Origin: Ovis canadensis
Taxonomy: Eukaryota; Chordata; Mammalia; Artiodactyla; Bovidae
Direction: 5' to 3'
Assembly: GCF_042477335.2 (NCBI RefSeq)
Contig: NC_091245.1
Location: forward strand, 221,401,501-221,465,500
DNA: 64,000 bases
The translations under genes were made by a program, and so were the position numbers. Shown here in pieces: positions 31,153 to 41,098 of this stretch (positions are counted from its first letter, which is position 1; every line of letters starts with the position of its first letter). The notes beneath the pieces are model-generated. The model was not told the DNA's origin. It did no database searches and saw only the letters and a list, made by a program, of their open reading frames with translations.

Positions 31153-32575
31153 TTTCAGTTCAGTTCAGTTCAGTCGCTCAGTCGTGTCTGACTCTTTGTG
31201 ATCCCATGAATCACAGCACGCCAGGCCTCCCTGTCCATCACCATCTCCCGGAGTTCACTCAGACTAACATTTATCGAGTCAGTGATGCCATCCAGCCATC
31301 TCATCCACTGTCGTCCCCTTCTCCTCCTGCTCCCAATCCTTCCCAGCATCAGAGTCTTTTCCAGTGAGTCAACTCTTCACAGGAGGTGATCAAAGTACTG
31401 GAGTTTCAGCTTTAGCATCATTCCTTCCAAAGAAATCCCAGGGCTGATCTCCTTCAGAATGGACTGGTTGGATCTCCTTGCGGTCCAAGGGGCCCTCAAG
31501 AGTCTTCTCCAACACCACAGTTCAAAAGCATCAATTCTTCGGCGCTCAGCTTTCTTCACAGTCCAACTCTCATATCCATACATGACCACTGGATAAACCA
31601 TAGCCTTGACTAGACGGACCTTTGTTGGCAAAGTAATGTCTCTGCTTCTGAATATGCTATCTAGGTTGGTCATAATTTCCTTCCAAGGAGTAAGCGTCTT
31701 TTAATTTCATGGCTGCAGTCACCATCTGCAGTGATCCCAGAGCCCCCCAAAATAAAGTCTGACACTGTTTCCCCATCAATGTGCCATGAAGTGATGGGAC
31801 CAGATGCCAGGATCTTAGTTTTTTGAATGTTGAGCTTTAAGCCAACTTTTTCACTCTCCTCTTTCACTTTCATCAAGAGGCTTTTTGGTTCCTCTTCACT
31901 TTCTGCCATAAGGGTGGTGTCATCTGCATGTCTGAGGTTATTGATATTTCTCCCGGCAATCTTGATTCCAGCTTGTGCTTCTTCCAGCCTAGCATTTCTC
32001 ATGATGTACTCTGCATATAAGTTAAATAAGCAAGGTGACAATATATAGCCTTGATGTACTCCTTTTCCTATTTGGAATCAGTCTGTTGTTCCATGTCCAG
32101 TTCTAACTGTTGCTCCTGGTTTGCATACTAGCTTCTCAAGAGGCAGGTCAGGTGGTCTGATATTCCCATCTCTTTCAGAATTTTCCGCAGTTTATTGTGA
32201 TCCACACAGTCAAAGGCTTTGGCATAGTCAATAAAGCAGAAATAGATGTTTTTCTGGAGCTCTTTTGCTGTTTTGATGACCCAGCGGATGTTGGCAATTT
32301 GATCTGTGGTTCCTCTGCCTTTTCGAAAACCAGCTTGAACATCAGGAAGTTCACAGTTCGTGTACTGCTGAAGCCTGGCTTGGAGAATTTTGAGCATTAC
32401 CTTACTAGCGCGTGAGATGAGTGCAATTGTGTGGTGGTTTGAGCATTCTTTGGCATTGCCTTTCTTTGGGATTGGAATGAAAACTGACCTTTTCCAGTCC
32501 TGTGGCCACTGCTGAGTTTTCCAAATTTGCTGGCATATTGAGTGCAGCACTTTCACAGCATCATCTTTCAGGATT
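31153..32575 (-). mobile_element. BovB LINE, longest intact-order copy
   Basis: From the (cagtt)n tail at 31,153 to 'catcatctttcaggattgg' near 32,575 (1.4 kb), antisense, in uninterrupted BovB order. It covers the RT domain and the ORF2 C-terminus but lacks the endonuclease. It sits in the ERV relic; no clear target duplication was found. Confidence 0.95.
31377..32556 (-). pseudogene. BovB ORF2 remnant (RT domain)
   Basis: Frame 32,128-32,556 (142 codons) encodes the RT fingers and first palm block, with landmarks 'SVFIPIPKKGNAKE', 'GFRKGRGTTDQIANI' and the motif-A 'FIDYAKAFD' with its catalytic Asp. Frame 31,670-32,041 carries the second catalytic block, but YADD has become HADD (codons 31,919-31,930, tat to cat). 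Frame 31,377-31,673 carries the post-palm region. A stop after 'HLTCLLRS' and a frameshift near 31,675 separate the pieces. Inactive. Confidence 0.88.
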
Positions 32576-33024
32576 GGTATTTTAATAGATTTTCAGGTTA
32601 AGATTTTAATAGTCTATTATTAATCCTCCAGGATCCATGCTTTGCCTTTTGCAGACCTGAGGTTCCACCATTCACTTGCAAAAGGTCTAAAGCAAGTATG
32701 TCAATAAATATTAGATGCTCTCTTACCTGCCTCACCAACATTGGTACTTACTATAATAACTGTTCCTACCTTGCTTCTATTATTATTTTGGCTCCTATTA
32801 CCCATGTTGTTATCAGGAAGCACAGTTCCGTGGTCACTACCAGAGAGCATTTTAACAATTGCACCAGTACTACAAGTATCACTGAAGCTCTCTTTATCAT
32901 CTTTGATGGAATCTTCAATGTTTACTGGTGATCTAGCACCAAAATTCTATTTGTGAGCCTGAGTAGGTAGATAATATCTCCTCTCTTTCTCTTTCTGCTA
33001 AATTTGACTATTTTTACCACCTCC
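32576..33024. other. Unassigned DNA next to BovB
   Basis: It may still belong to the interrupted ERV, but I see no motif. Two overlapping plus-strand frames (32,698-32,931 and 32,741-32,956) are unrecognised. Confidence 0.4.
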
Positions 33025-33410
33025 TATTACTCTTTTCCAAGCCACCACTATATCCTATTATGGTCCATACTGGCCCAGCTCCCTCTCTACAGTCCTCTTT
33101 GGATCGGCTTCTCCTGGTTCACTCCTCTGTAGCTTAAATGTCACCTTAACAGACAAGTCATATGTGTTCATCTTATCTTAAAGGTCACTTCCAATTATTC
33201 ACTATCACCTTATATTGTTACATTTCCGTTTATAGCACTATCACTATCTGACGTTATATTAGACATATATCTATTTATTTTCTATATGTTTATCTTCTAG
33301 ATTGTACTCTGTGTAAGGACAGAGTTTATTTCATTCTTTATCTTTAGCGCCTAAAATTGTACCTAATATACAGTAGGCGTGAATACATATTTATCAAATG
33401 AATGAATGAT
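33025..33410 (+). mobile_element. L2 LINE 3' end
   Basis: 'ccaagccaccactatatcct', 'ttccgtttatagcactatca', 'tctagattgtactctgtgta' and 'agtaggcgtgaatacatatt' are in L2 order, ending in the diagnostic 'aaatgaatgaatga' terminus. Confidence 0.82.
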
Positions 33411-34234
33411 TTCTTAGTGTTATTAGATATTGCATTGATGATCTCTGTTGGACATATATGTGAGTTCTAAGTGAACCAATGACAGAAGCCACAGATCTCT
33501 ATTGAGCTCAGAATTGTCTTCTCTGAGTTAAATTTGGCTTCGATTTTTAAGATGAAAGGCAACATTCTGTTTTCTAAGTGGCCCAATTTCCTTTTGCATT
33601 GACATCCATTTTGGAGCCTCTATTGTGCTGTGAACTTTGCTCTTACAGAGTCTATTGTTTGCCTTGCACCAACAAAGAATCCCTTGGAATTAAAACAAAA
33701 GGTATTAAAAGAGATACCATATCAATTTTTTTCCCCTTTTTTCTTTTCTACTCTTGGCATCTAGATTCTCACATATCCCCATGACCAATCTGATCCGGGG
33801 ACTATTAGGAATCTTGTTCTTTCCATAATCTCTCTGCTATCTTGCTGGGTGTTAGAGGGAGCAAAAAGGGGCAGGGTCACTAAAATTAACTTATTTTTTG
33901 TAAATCTTTTGGAATCTTAGCCTTTTGTTACTTTGAAATATTTAAGTTATCCAAGTTCAAATAATATTTACATAATTTATTTAGACATAAATCTATGAAT
34001 TGCAAATCTACCAAAGAAGTTACATCTATCTGTGTTTCAATATTTATTTAAAGTCTTTTTCTTATATCTCTATGCAACATCTAGAGGATTCCCTAGGAGA
34101 TTAATGGATAGGAGAGAAAATACTAATGTTTTGTAGGTTAACTTCAGAAATATTTAAGTTTTCAAATATCGACCAAGTCTGGGTGAATACCTCGCTATTT
34201 TAATTTTTTAAAAATATTTTTGTGTATCTTATTA
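33411..34234. other. Unique DNA, no gene seen
   Basis: Nothing recognised. The 68-codon plus frame at 33,578-33,784 lacks any feature. Confidence 0.5.
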
Positions 34235-34372
34235 ACAGTGCTATTCTACTAGAATATAAACTCCCTAAGGGCATGGATTAATTTCTATTTTTTTCGCCCT
34301 GCTTTCCTAAAATATCTGGAATAGTTCCTAGCATATATTAGGTACTTGAAATAAGAATTTCTTGAAAGAATT
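34235..34372 (+). mobile_element. L2 LINE 3' terminus
   Basis: 'ctagaatataaactccctaa' plus 'gggcatgg', then 'ggaatagttcctagcatata' and 'ttaggtacttgaaataagaa' are the last about 140 bp of L2. Confidence 0.8.
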
Positions 34373-34705
34373 AAAATCTGGTATTTTTCCTGCTTGTCTG
34401 AAATTTCTTTATTCCAAAGCTTATTTATACCAAACAATAACCCACATAAAATTTTTATTGCTTTCCTTCTGTGTGGAGAAATAACAATACCTTTTAAAAT
34501 ATACTTTTGATTTCATAAGTTTTCACAAAGTGTCTTGCTTTTTCTAATTATGTTTATAGGTTTTTAAGATGTGTCAAATTTTCATCATCTCTGGAAATGC
34601 AATCAGATATTGCAGGCAGTGAGGTCAAGCTTCCTAGAAATAATAAATAATTTCACATCTTCAGAATACCTGGTATTAGACCTAGATCTCTCCAATGATT
34701 CATTT
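34373..34705. other. Unique DNA, nothing seen
   Basis: AT-rich, no repeat or gene recognised. Confidence 0.5.
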
Positions 34706-34709
34706 TCTC

Positions 34710-35640
34710 CACAATATTTATTGAGTTATATTTTATGTAAACCATGGACCTCACTGGACATTAGGAGGTGTTCCCATTGATTTTATACTCTGGTGGGAAA
34801 GACACACACTGAACTAAAGAATTCAACTGGGTTGAAATGTGCAAGAATGATAGCTGTGTGCCATGGGAGCAAACATTCACGGGGGCGGGGGGGGGGTACC
34901 TCTCTGAAGACATGATACTTAATTTGAGATGTAAAGGCTCAGTTGAAGTTAACTAACCTAAAGATAGAACCAAGTGTTCCGGTACAGGATGTCACAAGTT
35001 TAAAAGTATTGAGGTGATAGGAAACTTGGTAAATTTTCATTTTTGAAAGTGAAATGTATGGTCGAAGCACTGAGAGCAAGGAGCAAAGTATATGATGAGG
35101 CCAGAGAGGCTGGCAAGACCCAGACTATGTGGATTCTTAAAGGATATTTGATTTTTTTTTTTAATTTTTAGTTTTTTATTTTTTAAATTTTAAAATCTTT
35201 AATTCTTACATGCGTTCCCAAACATGAACCCCCCTCCCACCTCCCTCCCCAGAACATCTTTCTGGGTCATCCCCATGCACCAGCCCCAAGCATGCTGCAT
35301 CCTGCGTCAGACATAGACTGGCGATTCAATTCACATGATAGTATACATGTTAGAATGTCATTCTCCCAAATCATCCCACCCTCTCCCTCTCCCTCTGAGT
35401 CCAAAAGTCCGTTATACACATCTGTGTCTCTTTCCCCGTCTTGCATACAGGGTCGTCATTGCCATGATTTTGAAATTAGTCTGATAAGTCTTGTTTTAAA
35501 CATGATGACATGCTAGAACTGGTTGGAAAATTTGCTTTAGCTGCAATGTGGAAATGAGCTGAAATCATCTTGGAATGCAAATTGGACATTTGAAATATTT
35601 CAAATGAGAGACAATGGTGACCTTGACTAAGGTGATGTTA
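34710..35640 (-). mobile_element. L2 LINE relic, antisense, split by L1
   Basis: 'atatttattgagttatattt' (reverse L2 terminus), 'ttatactctggtgggaaaga' and 'gatgaggccagagaggctgg' come before an L1 insertion. 'agctgaaatcatcttggaat', 'gacatttgaaatatttcaaa' and 'gacaatggtgaccttgacta' come after it. A G-run ('gggggcggggggggggt', about 34,880-34,896) is internal. Confidence 0.65.
35150..35478 (-). mobile_element. Ruminant L1 3' UTR, antisense
   Basis: T-rich start (reverse poly-A), then 'ttcccaaacatgaacccccc' and 'tcccacctccctcccc', 'catgctgcatcctgcgtcag' and 'cattctcccaaatcatccca'. 'tgatttt' at both edges (about 35,148 and 35,464) is a plausible target duplication. Confidence 0.82.
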
Positions 35641-35654
35641 ATAGTGGACATAAT

Positions 35655-35862
35655 AGTGGACTAAGGTAAAGAACATGCCTGCAGTGCAGGGGACCCGAGT
35701 TTGATCCTTGGGTCAGGAAGATACCCTGTAGAAGGCAATGGCAACCCACTCCAGTATTCTTGCCTGGGAAATTCCATTGAAAGAGGAGCCTCATAGTTTA
35801 CAGCATGGTCCATGGAGTCCCAAAGAGTTGGACAAGACTGAGCAACTAACACTTACATTTTC
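35655..35862 (+). mobile_element. Bov-tA SINE
   Basis: 'ggtaaagaacatgcctgcag', B-box 'agtttgatccttggg' and Bov-A to 'aagactgagcaactaacact'. A 9-bp piece of the head is missing at the left end. Confidence 0.93.
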
Positions 35863-36435
35863 ACTTTCAAGATGATTTTAATGCCAAGGATGATTGTTTA
35901 GTCTCTGCTCCCCTTCCAGAAGGAGAGAACTCACTATCATGTTCTAGATGACTAGAACAGTTCTAATGACTGTCTCTCCCTTATACTCTTCTAAAAGAAT
36001 CTGCCCCTTGTCCCAGCACTGAATCATCTGTGGGAAACTGGACTCAAAAGAATCCAACAAAACCTTGTTGGAAGAATTTGAACCATAAAACCTAGAAATG
36101 GAAGAAAGATGCTGTTGGGTTCTAGAATGCTAAGGAAAATGGCGATGATAATAGAGTTGTTGCTACAGCAAATCAGAGCCACACGCAAGTTGAAACTGTG
36201 GAAGCACAGAAACCAGGAATTTCTGAGGATCAATTCATTCTGCAGAGAGAAGAATGTAGCAGGTTTAAGAGAAAAAGAGAAAGATGAGTCTGTGTGATTC
36301 TCAAGAGGAAGAGACAGGGAGAGGAGATTTCTAGGAAGCTTGACCGCACTGCCTGCAGTTGCATTCTGTAAGTGTCTCCTTATTCTTTTTTTTTTTCCCT
36401 CTCAATAATCTATTTAAAAATTATTCTAGAGTAAT
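35863..36435. other. Unique DNA, no gene seen
   Basis: Frames on both strands at 36,024-36,297 overlap each other and have no family features. A T-run at 36,384-36,397 is unremarkable. Confidence 0.5.
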
Positions 36436-36444
36436 ATTTTGTTA

Positions 36445-36664
36445 GGAGTTTCCCAAGTGGCTCAGTAGTAAGGAATCTGCCCACCAATGCAGGAGACATA
36501 GGAAAGGTAGGTTTGATCTCTGGGTCAGGAAGATGCCCTGGAGGAGGAAATGGCAAACACATTCTGGCATTCTTGCCTGAAAAATCCCATGGACAGAGGA
36601 GCCCTGTGGGTTACAGTCCACATGGTTGAAAAGAGTCAAACACGACTGAATGGCTGAGAACAAG
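36445..36664 (+). mobile_element. Bov-tA SINE with TSD
   Basis: Complete head and Bov-A, with a small internal duplication near the B box ('gacataggaaaggtaggttt'). Exact 9-bp duplication 'attttgtta' at 36,436-36,444 and 36,665-36,673. Confidence 0.94.
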
Positions 36665-36673
36665 ATTTTGTTA

Positions 36674-36942
36674 ATTGCAGTCATTTGATACTTGTCTCAG
36701 ATATTTTCATAAAGAAGATTTTCATTTTTAACAGATCCATTGGATAGTTTTTTCTATACATAGAGCTGCATCTTTCTTTCTATAACATGGAGTTCTTGGG
36801 AACCATGCTGAATAAGTATAATTCCTCCTGCTATAACCCTGTCCACTGAAGATCACGAGGGTGTCTCATCTGAAAGATTTCTCACCATAAAACATCCATA
36901 GTTCCTTTCATTGTCTTAACGTGATTTGATTCTCAGACCTCT
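36674..36942. other. Short unique stretch
   Basis: No repeat or gene recognised. Confidence 0.5.
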
Positions 36943-36953
36943 CTCCTATTCTG

Positions 36954-37828
36954 CTTATTTAACTAATATGCAGAGTACATCATGAGAAACGCTGGGCTGG
37001 ATAAAGCACAAGCTGGGAATCAAGATTACTGGGAGAAATATCAATAACTTCAGATATGCAGATAACACTACCCTTATGGCAGAACGTGAAGAAGAACTAA
37101 AGAGCCTCTTGATGCAAGTGAAAGAGTGAAAAAGTTGGCTTAAAGCTCAACATTCAGAAAACTAAGATCATGGCATCTGGTCCCATCACTTCATGGCAAA
37201 TAGACGGAGAAACAGTGGAAACAGTGGCAGACTTTACTTTTGGGGCTCCAAAACACTGCAGATGGTGGCTGCAGCCACGAAATTAATAGACGCCTGCTCC
37301 TTGGAAGAAAAGCTATGACCAACCTAGATAGCGTGTTAAGTAACAGAGACATTACTTTGCCACAAAGGTCCATCTAGTCAAGGCTATGGTTTTTCCAGTG
37401 GTCATGTATGGATGTGAGAGTTGGACTATAAAGAAAGCTGAGCACCGAAGAACTGATGCTTTTGAACTGTGGTGTTGGAAAATACTCTTGAGAGTCCCTT
37501 GGACTGCAAAGAGATCCAACCAGTCCATCCTAAAGGAGATCAGTCCTGAATGTTCATTGGAAGGACTGATGCTGAAGCTGAAACTCCAATACTTTGGCCA
37601 CCTGATGTGAAGAGCTAACTCATTTGAAAAGACCCTGATGTTGGGAAAGATTGAAGGCGGGAAGCGAAGGGGACAACAGATGATGAGATGGTTGGGTGGC
37701 ATCACTGACTCAATGGACATGAGTTTGAGTAAGCTCCAGGAGTTGGTAATGGCCAGGGAGGCCTGGCATGCTGCAGTTCATGGGGTCACAAAGAGTCAGA
37801 CATGACTGAGCGACTGAACTGAACTGAA
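36954..37828 (+). mobile_element. BovB LINE with exact 11-bp TSD
   Basis: Flanked by 'ctcctattctg' at 36,943-36,953 and 37,829-37,839. It starts in the RT palm ('cttatttaactaatatgcag'), passes the catalytic block, where YADD has become YADN (codons 37,055-37,066), and runs to the (gaact)n tail. Frame 37,386-37,610 is a fragment of the ORF2 C-terminus; several single-base gaps interrupt the rest. Confidence 0.96.
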
Positions 37829-37839
37829 CTCCTATTCTG

Positions 37840-39559
37840 TCATGCTTATCTGAATACCTTATGATTTGTCAATCATTTTAGAATATGGAGTCCAGAATTA
37901 AATGAAAGCCTTTGTGTATCATTTATTTGACAAGCTCAGAGTAGCATTAGACTATCACAATCCACTGTAACTTTGCAGTTAACTAAAAGCTCCTTTCAGA
38001 AAATGTCTGTATCTGAGATTTTTTAAAACATAAATAAACATCTAGAAAAAATACTGAAAAAAACAATTCCTTTGGATTAAGGCACTGTCAACTGATCACC
38101 TGAAAAAGCTTTCTACAACATTAAATTGTCACCAGCTCCTCAAGCCTTAGCTTATATTCTTTCCAATGGGTCAGTTGATAGTTCCCTGTTGAAATGAATT
38201 GTAAAACATACAGACTGAGAGAGAAAAGGGGAGTTCTGAGCCAGAATCCAGGCAACACTTCATGGAAGTTGGAAGTTGGGTGGGGACTAAGCTTCTAAGT
38301 CAATGAGAACACTAGGTGGATTGGGTGGATATGAAAGAGGGATCAACCTAAGTAAGGACAACAAATAAGAGGTGGAAAGATTTAGAAGCATTTCAGTTCT
38401 AGGTAGCAATTCTCTGCTAAACAAGGCACTCTCCAAGGCTTTCTTGAGATAGCTGCTTTTTCTAAAAGTCTGGAGACAGGTGAGTAAAGGGTATGCAATT
38501 TCTGTACTTTGGTCATGGGGGATTGCCCATAACCAATGAGAATGATAAAGGTAACAAAACTGTTCATAGTGTCAGTGACTGGATGTAGCTATATTGGTCT
38601 CTACAGCCAGGCCTCACAAACTGGTATACAGCTCTCAATGTATCAGATTAGATGATAGGTTAATATCTGACTCTACTGATCCTTATGGAGGAGAGTCAAT
38701 GACCGATTGTTAAATTTCATTTTCTTTGTATTTGTGGGTGTGTCCATGGGGGAAACAGGCAAGTTTTGTGAGAAGGCTTTTTCCATAGTTACAGATGACT
38801 CCAGGGGCAATGCCAGGAATAGACACCGTTTTTCATACATACTTCAATTTCCAGCCCTGCCGAGCCCTCCCAATTGCAAACTGATCTGCTGTGCACTGGC
38901 AGTCTGTCCGTGTGCACTAAGGGACATGCAAGCATGCTGCACTTTCTGCAATGAGGTATTATAGTGTCTGCATCTGACAAAGGTTGTCTCAGCAGTAGTA
39001 GGGCTGCCAGTCTGTGGCTGAAGCTAAAGAAGGCAGGGTTTCTCACTATCTTTCTGGGTTAGATATGCTCATGTGGATAAGTGCTTTGTCAGAATAAGTG
39101 ATGAAAGTAAAATTTCTTATACCTTCTCAGATCTGTCTTGGAGACACTCTCTGTAGCTGAAGGTTTCATTTAGCTTTCATAAGGTTACAATGCTTAATCT
39201 CAGTAGGGTTATCAGTTCTGTCATGTATTATAAACCCTCCAATCAAGGCAGTGGGAAACAGTGTCTCTATTTAATACCCGGAGAAATGGTGGAAGTCAGC
39301 GATTGATACCAACACAATGATGGGAAAAAGTGTCCAGAGGTGCTACTCACATAATCTCATTTTACAACGTCTTGAAAATTCAATAGAAAGGACTCCACTA
39401 ACAATACCATTACACACCACTGATTATTGTTCTCAAATGTTCCTAAAGCTCTGAAAGCATAACCTAACAATAAAAATGTGCTATAAATACATCCCAACAA
39501 TGTACTTAACTCTATTTTCTCTTTTAAAAACAAAAGCACGCAGTGTTAGTCACAAGTCA
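37840..39559. other. Unique DNA, start of young-repeat-free interval
   Basis: No BovB, Bov-tA, BOV-A2 or ruminant L1 was recognised. 38,700-39,050 has frames on both strands (85 codons each) that cannot both be real and match nothing known. Possibly an old unassigned repeat. Confidence 0.5.
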
Positions 39560-40790
39560 TATAATTTCACTTAAGTAATTTCTTGACTAAAAGTGTATTA
39601 TCATTTCTTAAACATTGTATAAATATAAATAAATAAGCTATTCCTTGACTCTGGAAAGTGTTTCCTAATAATTTAGGAAAAAGTGGGGCATGTTGCACCT
39701 TGGGTTAACTACTTAACATGTGATCTTTTTTGCAAGACACATCTTGTTTGTCATGAGCTCTATGTTATTTGCAAAGGTGTTTGGGAAAAAAAATAAAAAT
39801 TTCCTTGCAAAGAAAGCACAAAACTTAAGTTTTCAAATTTCCTGCTATAAATGTGTCAGTGATTCTTGTTTTTATCTTTTGCCATTAAAACTTTTTGAAT
39901 AAGTGTGTTTTTCAAAAGGGTTAAAATTGTAGGAAGTTACTGCTATATCCTGTCTAAAAAAACAAACAAACAGCTAAGAAACATACATCCAAAGTATGCT
40001 CCAGTTCTTGAAAAAAGATTTTAAACTAGTTTAGAAAAATATATTTCTTGTTTCCTGTTTGTGCTTACACCATGGAATGAGGGAACACAAATCTACATTA
40101 TTGAGAAAAAAAGGTCATTATTTCCCTAAGAATATTATATTATATTATTTTGTAATAGAAGGAACTTATAAATAAACATTTCTTTTACAAATAAGTATTT
40201 TTGAATTGATAACTTACTAAAATATGTAACAATGTTAATTTTTTACTTTAACAAGTTTCAATTTAAATTATTTTAATACTATTGACAACATAGAAAAGTA
40301 AAGTTAAAACTATACTTAAGATGATTTTCAAAACCACTGGACTAGTCTGTATGCTTTAAAAAATTCATATTTATATCCACACTCATTTTTAAAGTGACAT
40401 GGAATTCCTTAAAATTTGTTAACTTTAAAGTGCAATACAAATTAAAATTTATCAGTAATTTTAAAATGAAATCTACATATATTATTTTAATAATTCCTGA
40501 GATATTTAATAGTATTATGTTGTATTAATTTGTTAGGAATTATTAAATATGGTATACTATTAAAGTATTACTGGAATATTAAAATTTTAAAGATATTACT
40601 AGAATATTTTTTTCATAGTTTGACTATCAAGACAAACTTCCAAAACCTGTTTTTTATTAAAAATCTGCAATATTGCTACCTTAAAATTCTTTTGAAATGA
40701 TCATTTTAGGCTATATTCTTAAATGGCCATTTTATGTATTCAATCAGATTTGTTTACCGTTTTTATAAACAACATTTATTGGGGAATACA
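39560..40790. other. Very AT-rich block without young repeats
   Basis: By eye overwhelmingly A/T, with short direct repeats around 40,490-40,615 such as 'attactggaatatta' and 'attactagaatattt'. No frame of interest. It could be a matrix-attachment-like or simply unconstrained AT-rich segment. Confidence 0.55.
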
Positions 40791-41056
40791 AGAAGCACCA
40801 GAAGAGAAAGCTTTCACTCCCTCAAACATAGTAAAATGATCAAACGTTTGGAATAGAGGCAAATTATAAAAATGTGTCTTAACTGAGACGCTTTGCCCTA
40901 AGGAACCAAGCATTTGCGTTTGATGATTCTTCCATAAACCTGAGTTTATTTTAAAAAATTGATCCTTTTAATGTAAGAAAGTTGATGGAGAAAGAATTCC
41001 ACTTACAAGTTTTTCCACTAGACACTATAAAACGCCATCATAGCACCTTGCATTTT

Positions 41057-41098
41057 TGGCATCTGCAGTTGAACTGCAGAGTTCAACTGCAGATGCCA
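41057..41098. repeat. Perfect hairpin, 19-bp arms, 4-nt loop
   Basis: Arms 41,057-41,075 ('tggcatctgcagttgaact') and 41,080-41,098 are exact reverse complements, with 'gcag' between. Three CTGCAG sites fall inside. The surrounding sequence is not symmetrical and no transposon ends were recognised. Confidence 0.95.

Noticed and set aside
38707..39046. Overlapping 85-codon frames on both strands, considered as an exon
   Set aside because: Mutually overlapping, no splice signals, no recognisable domain.
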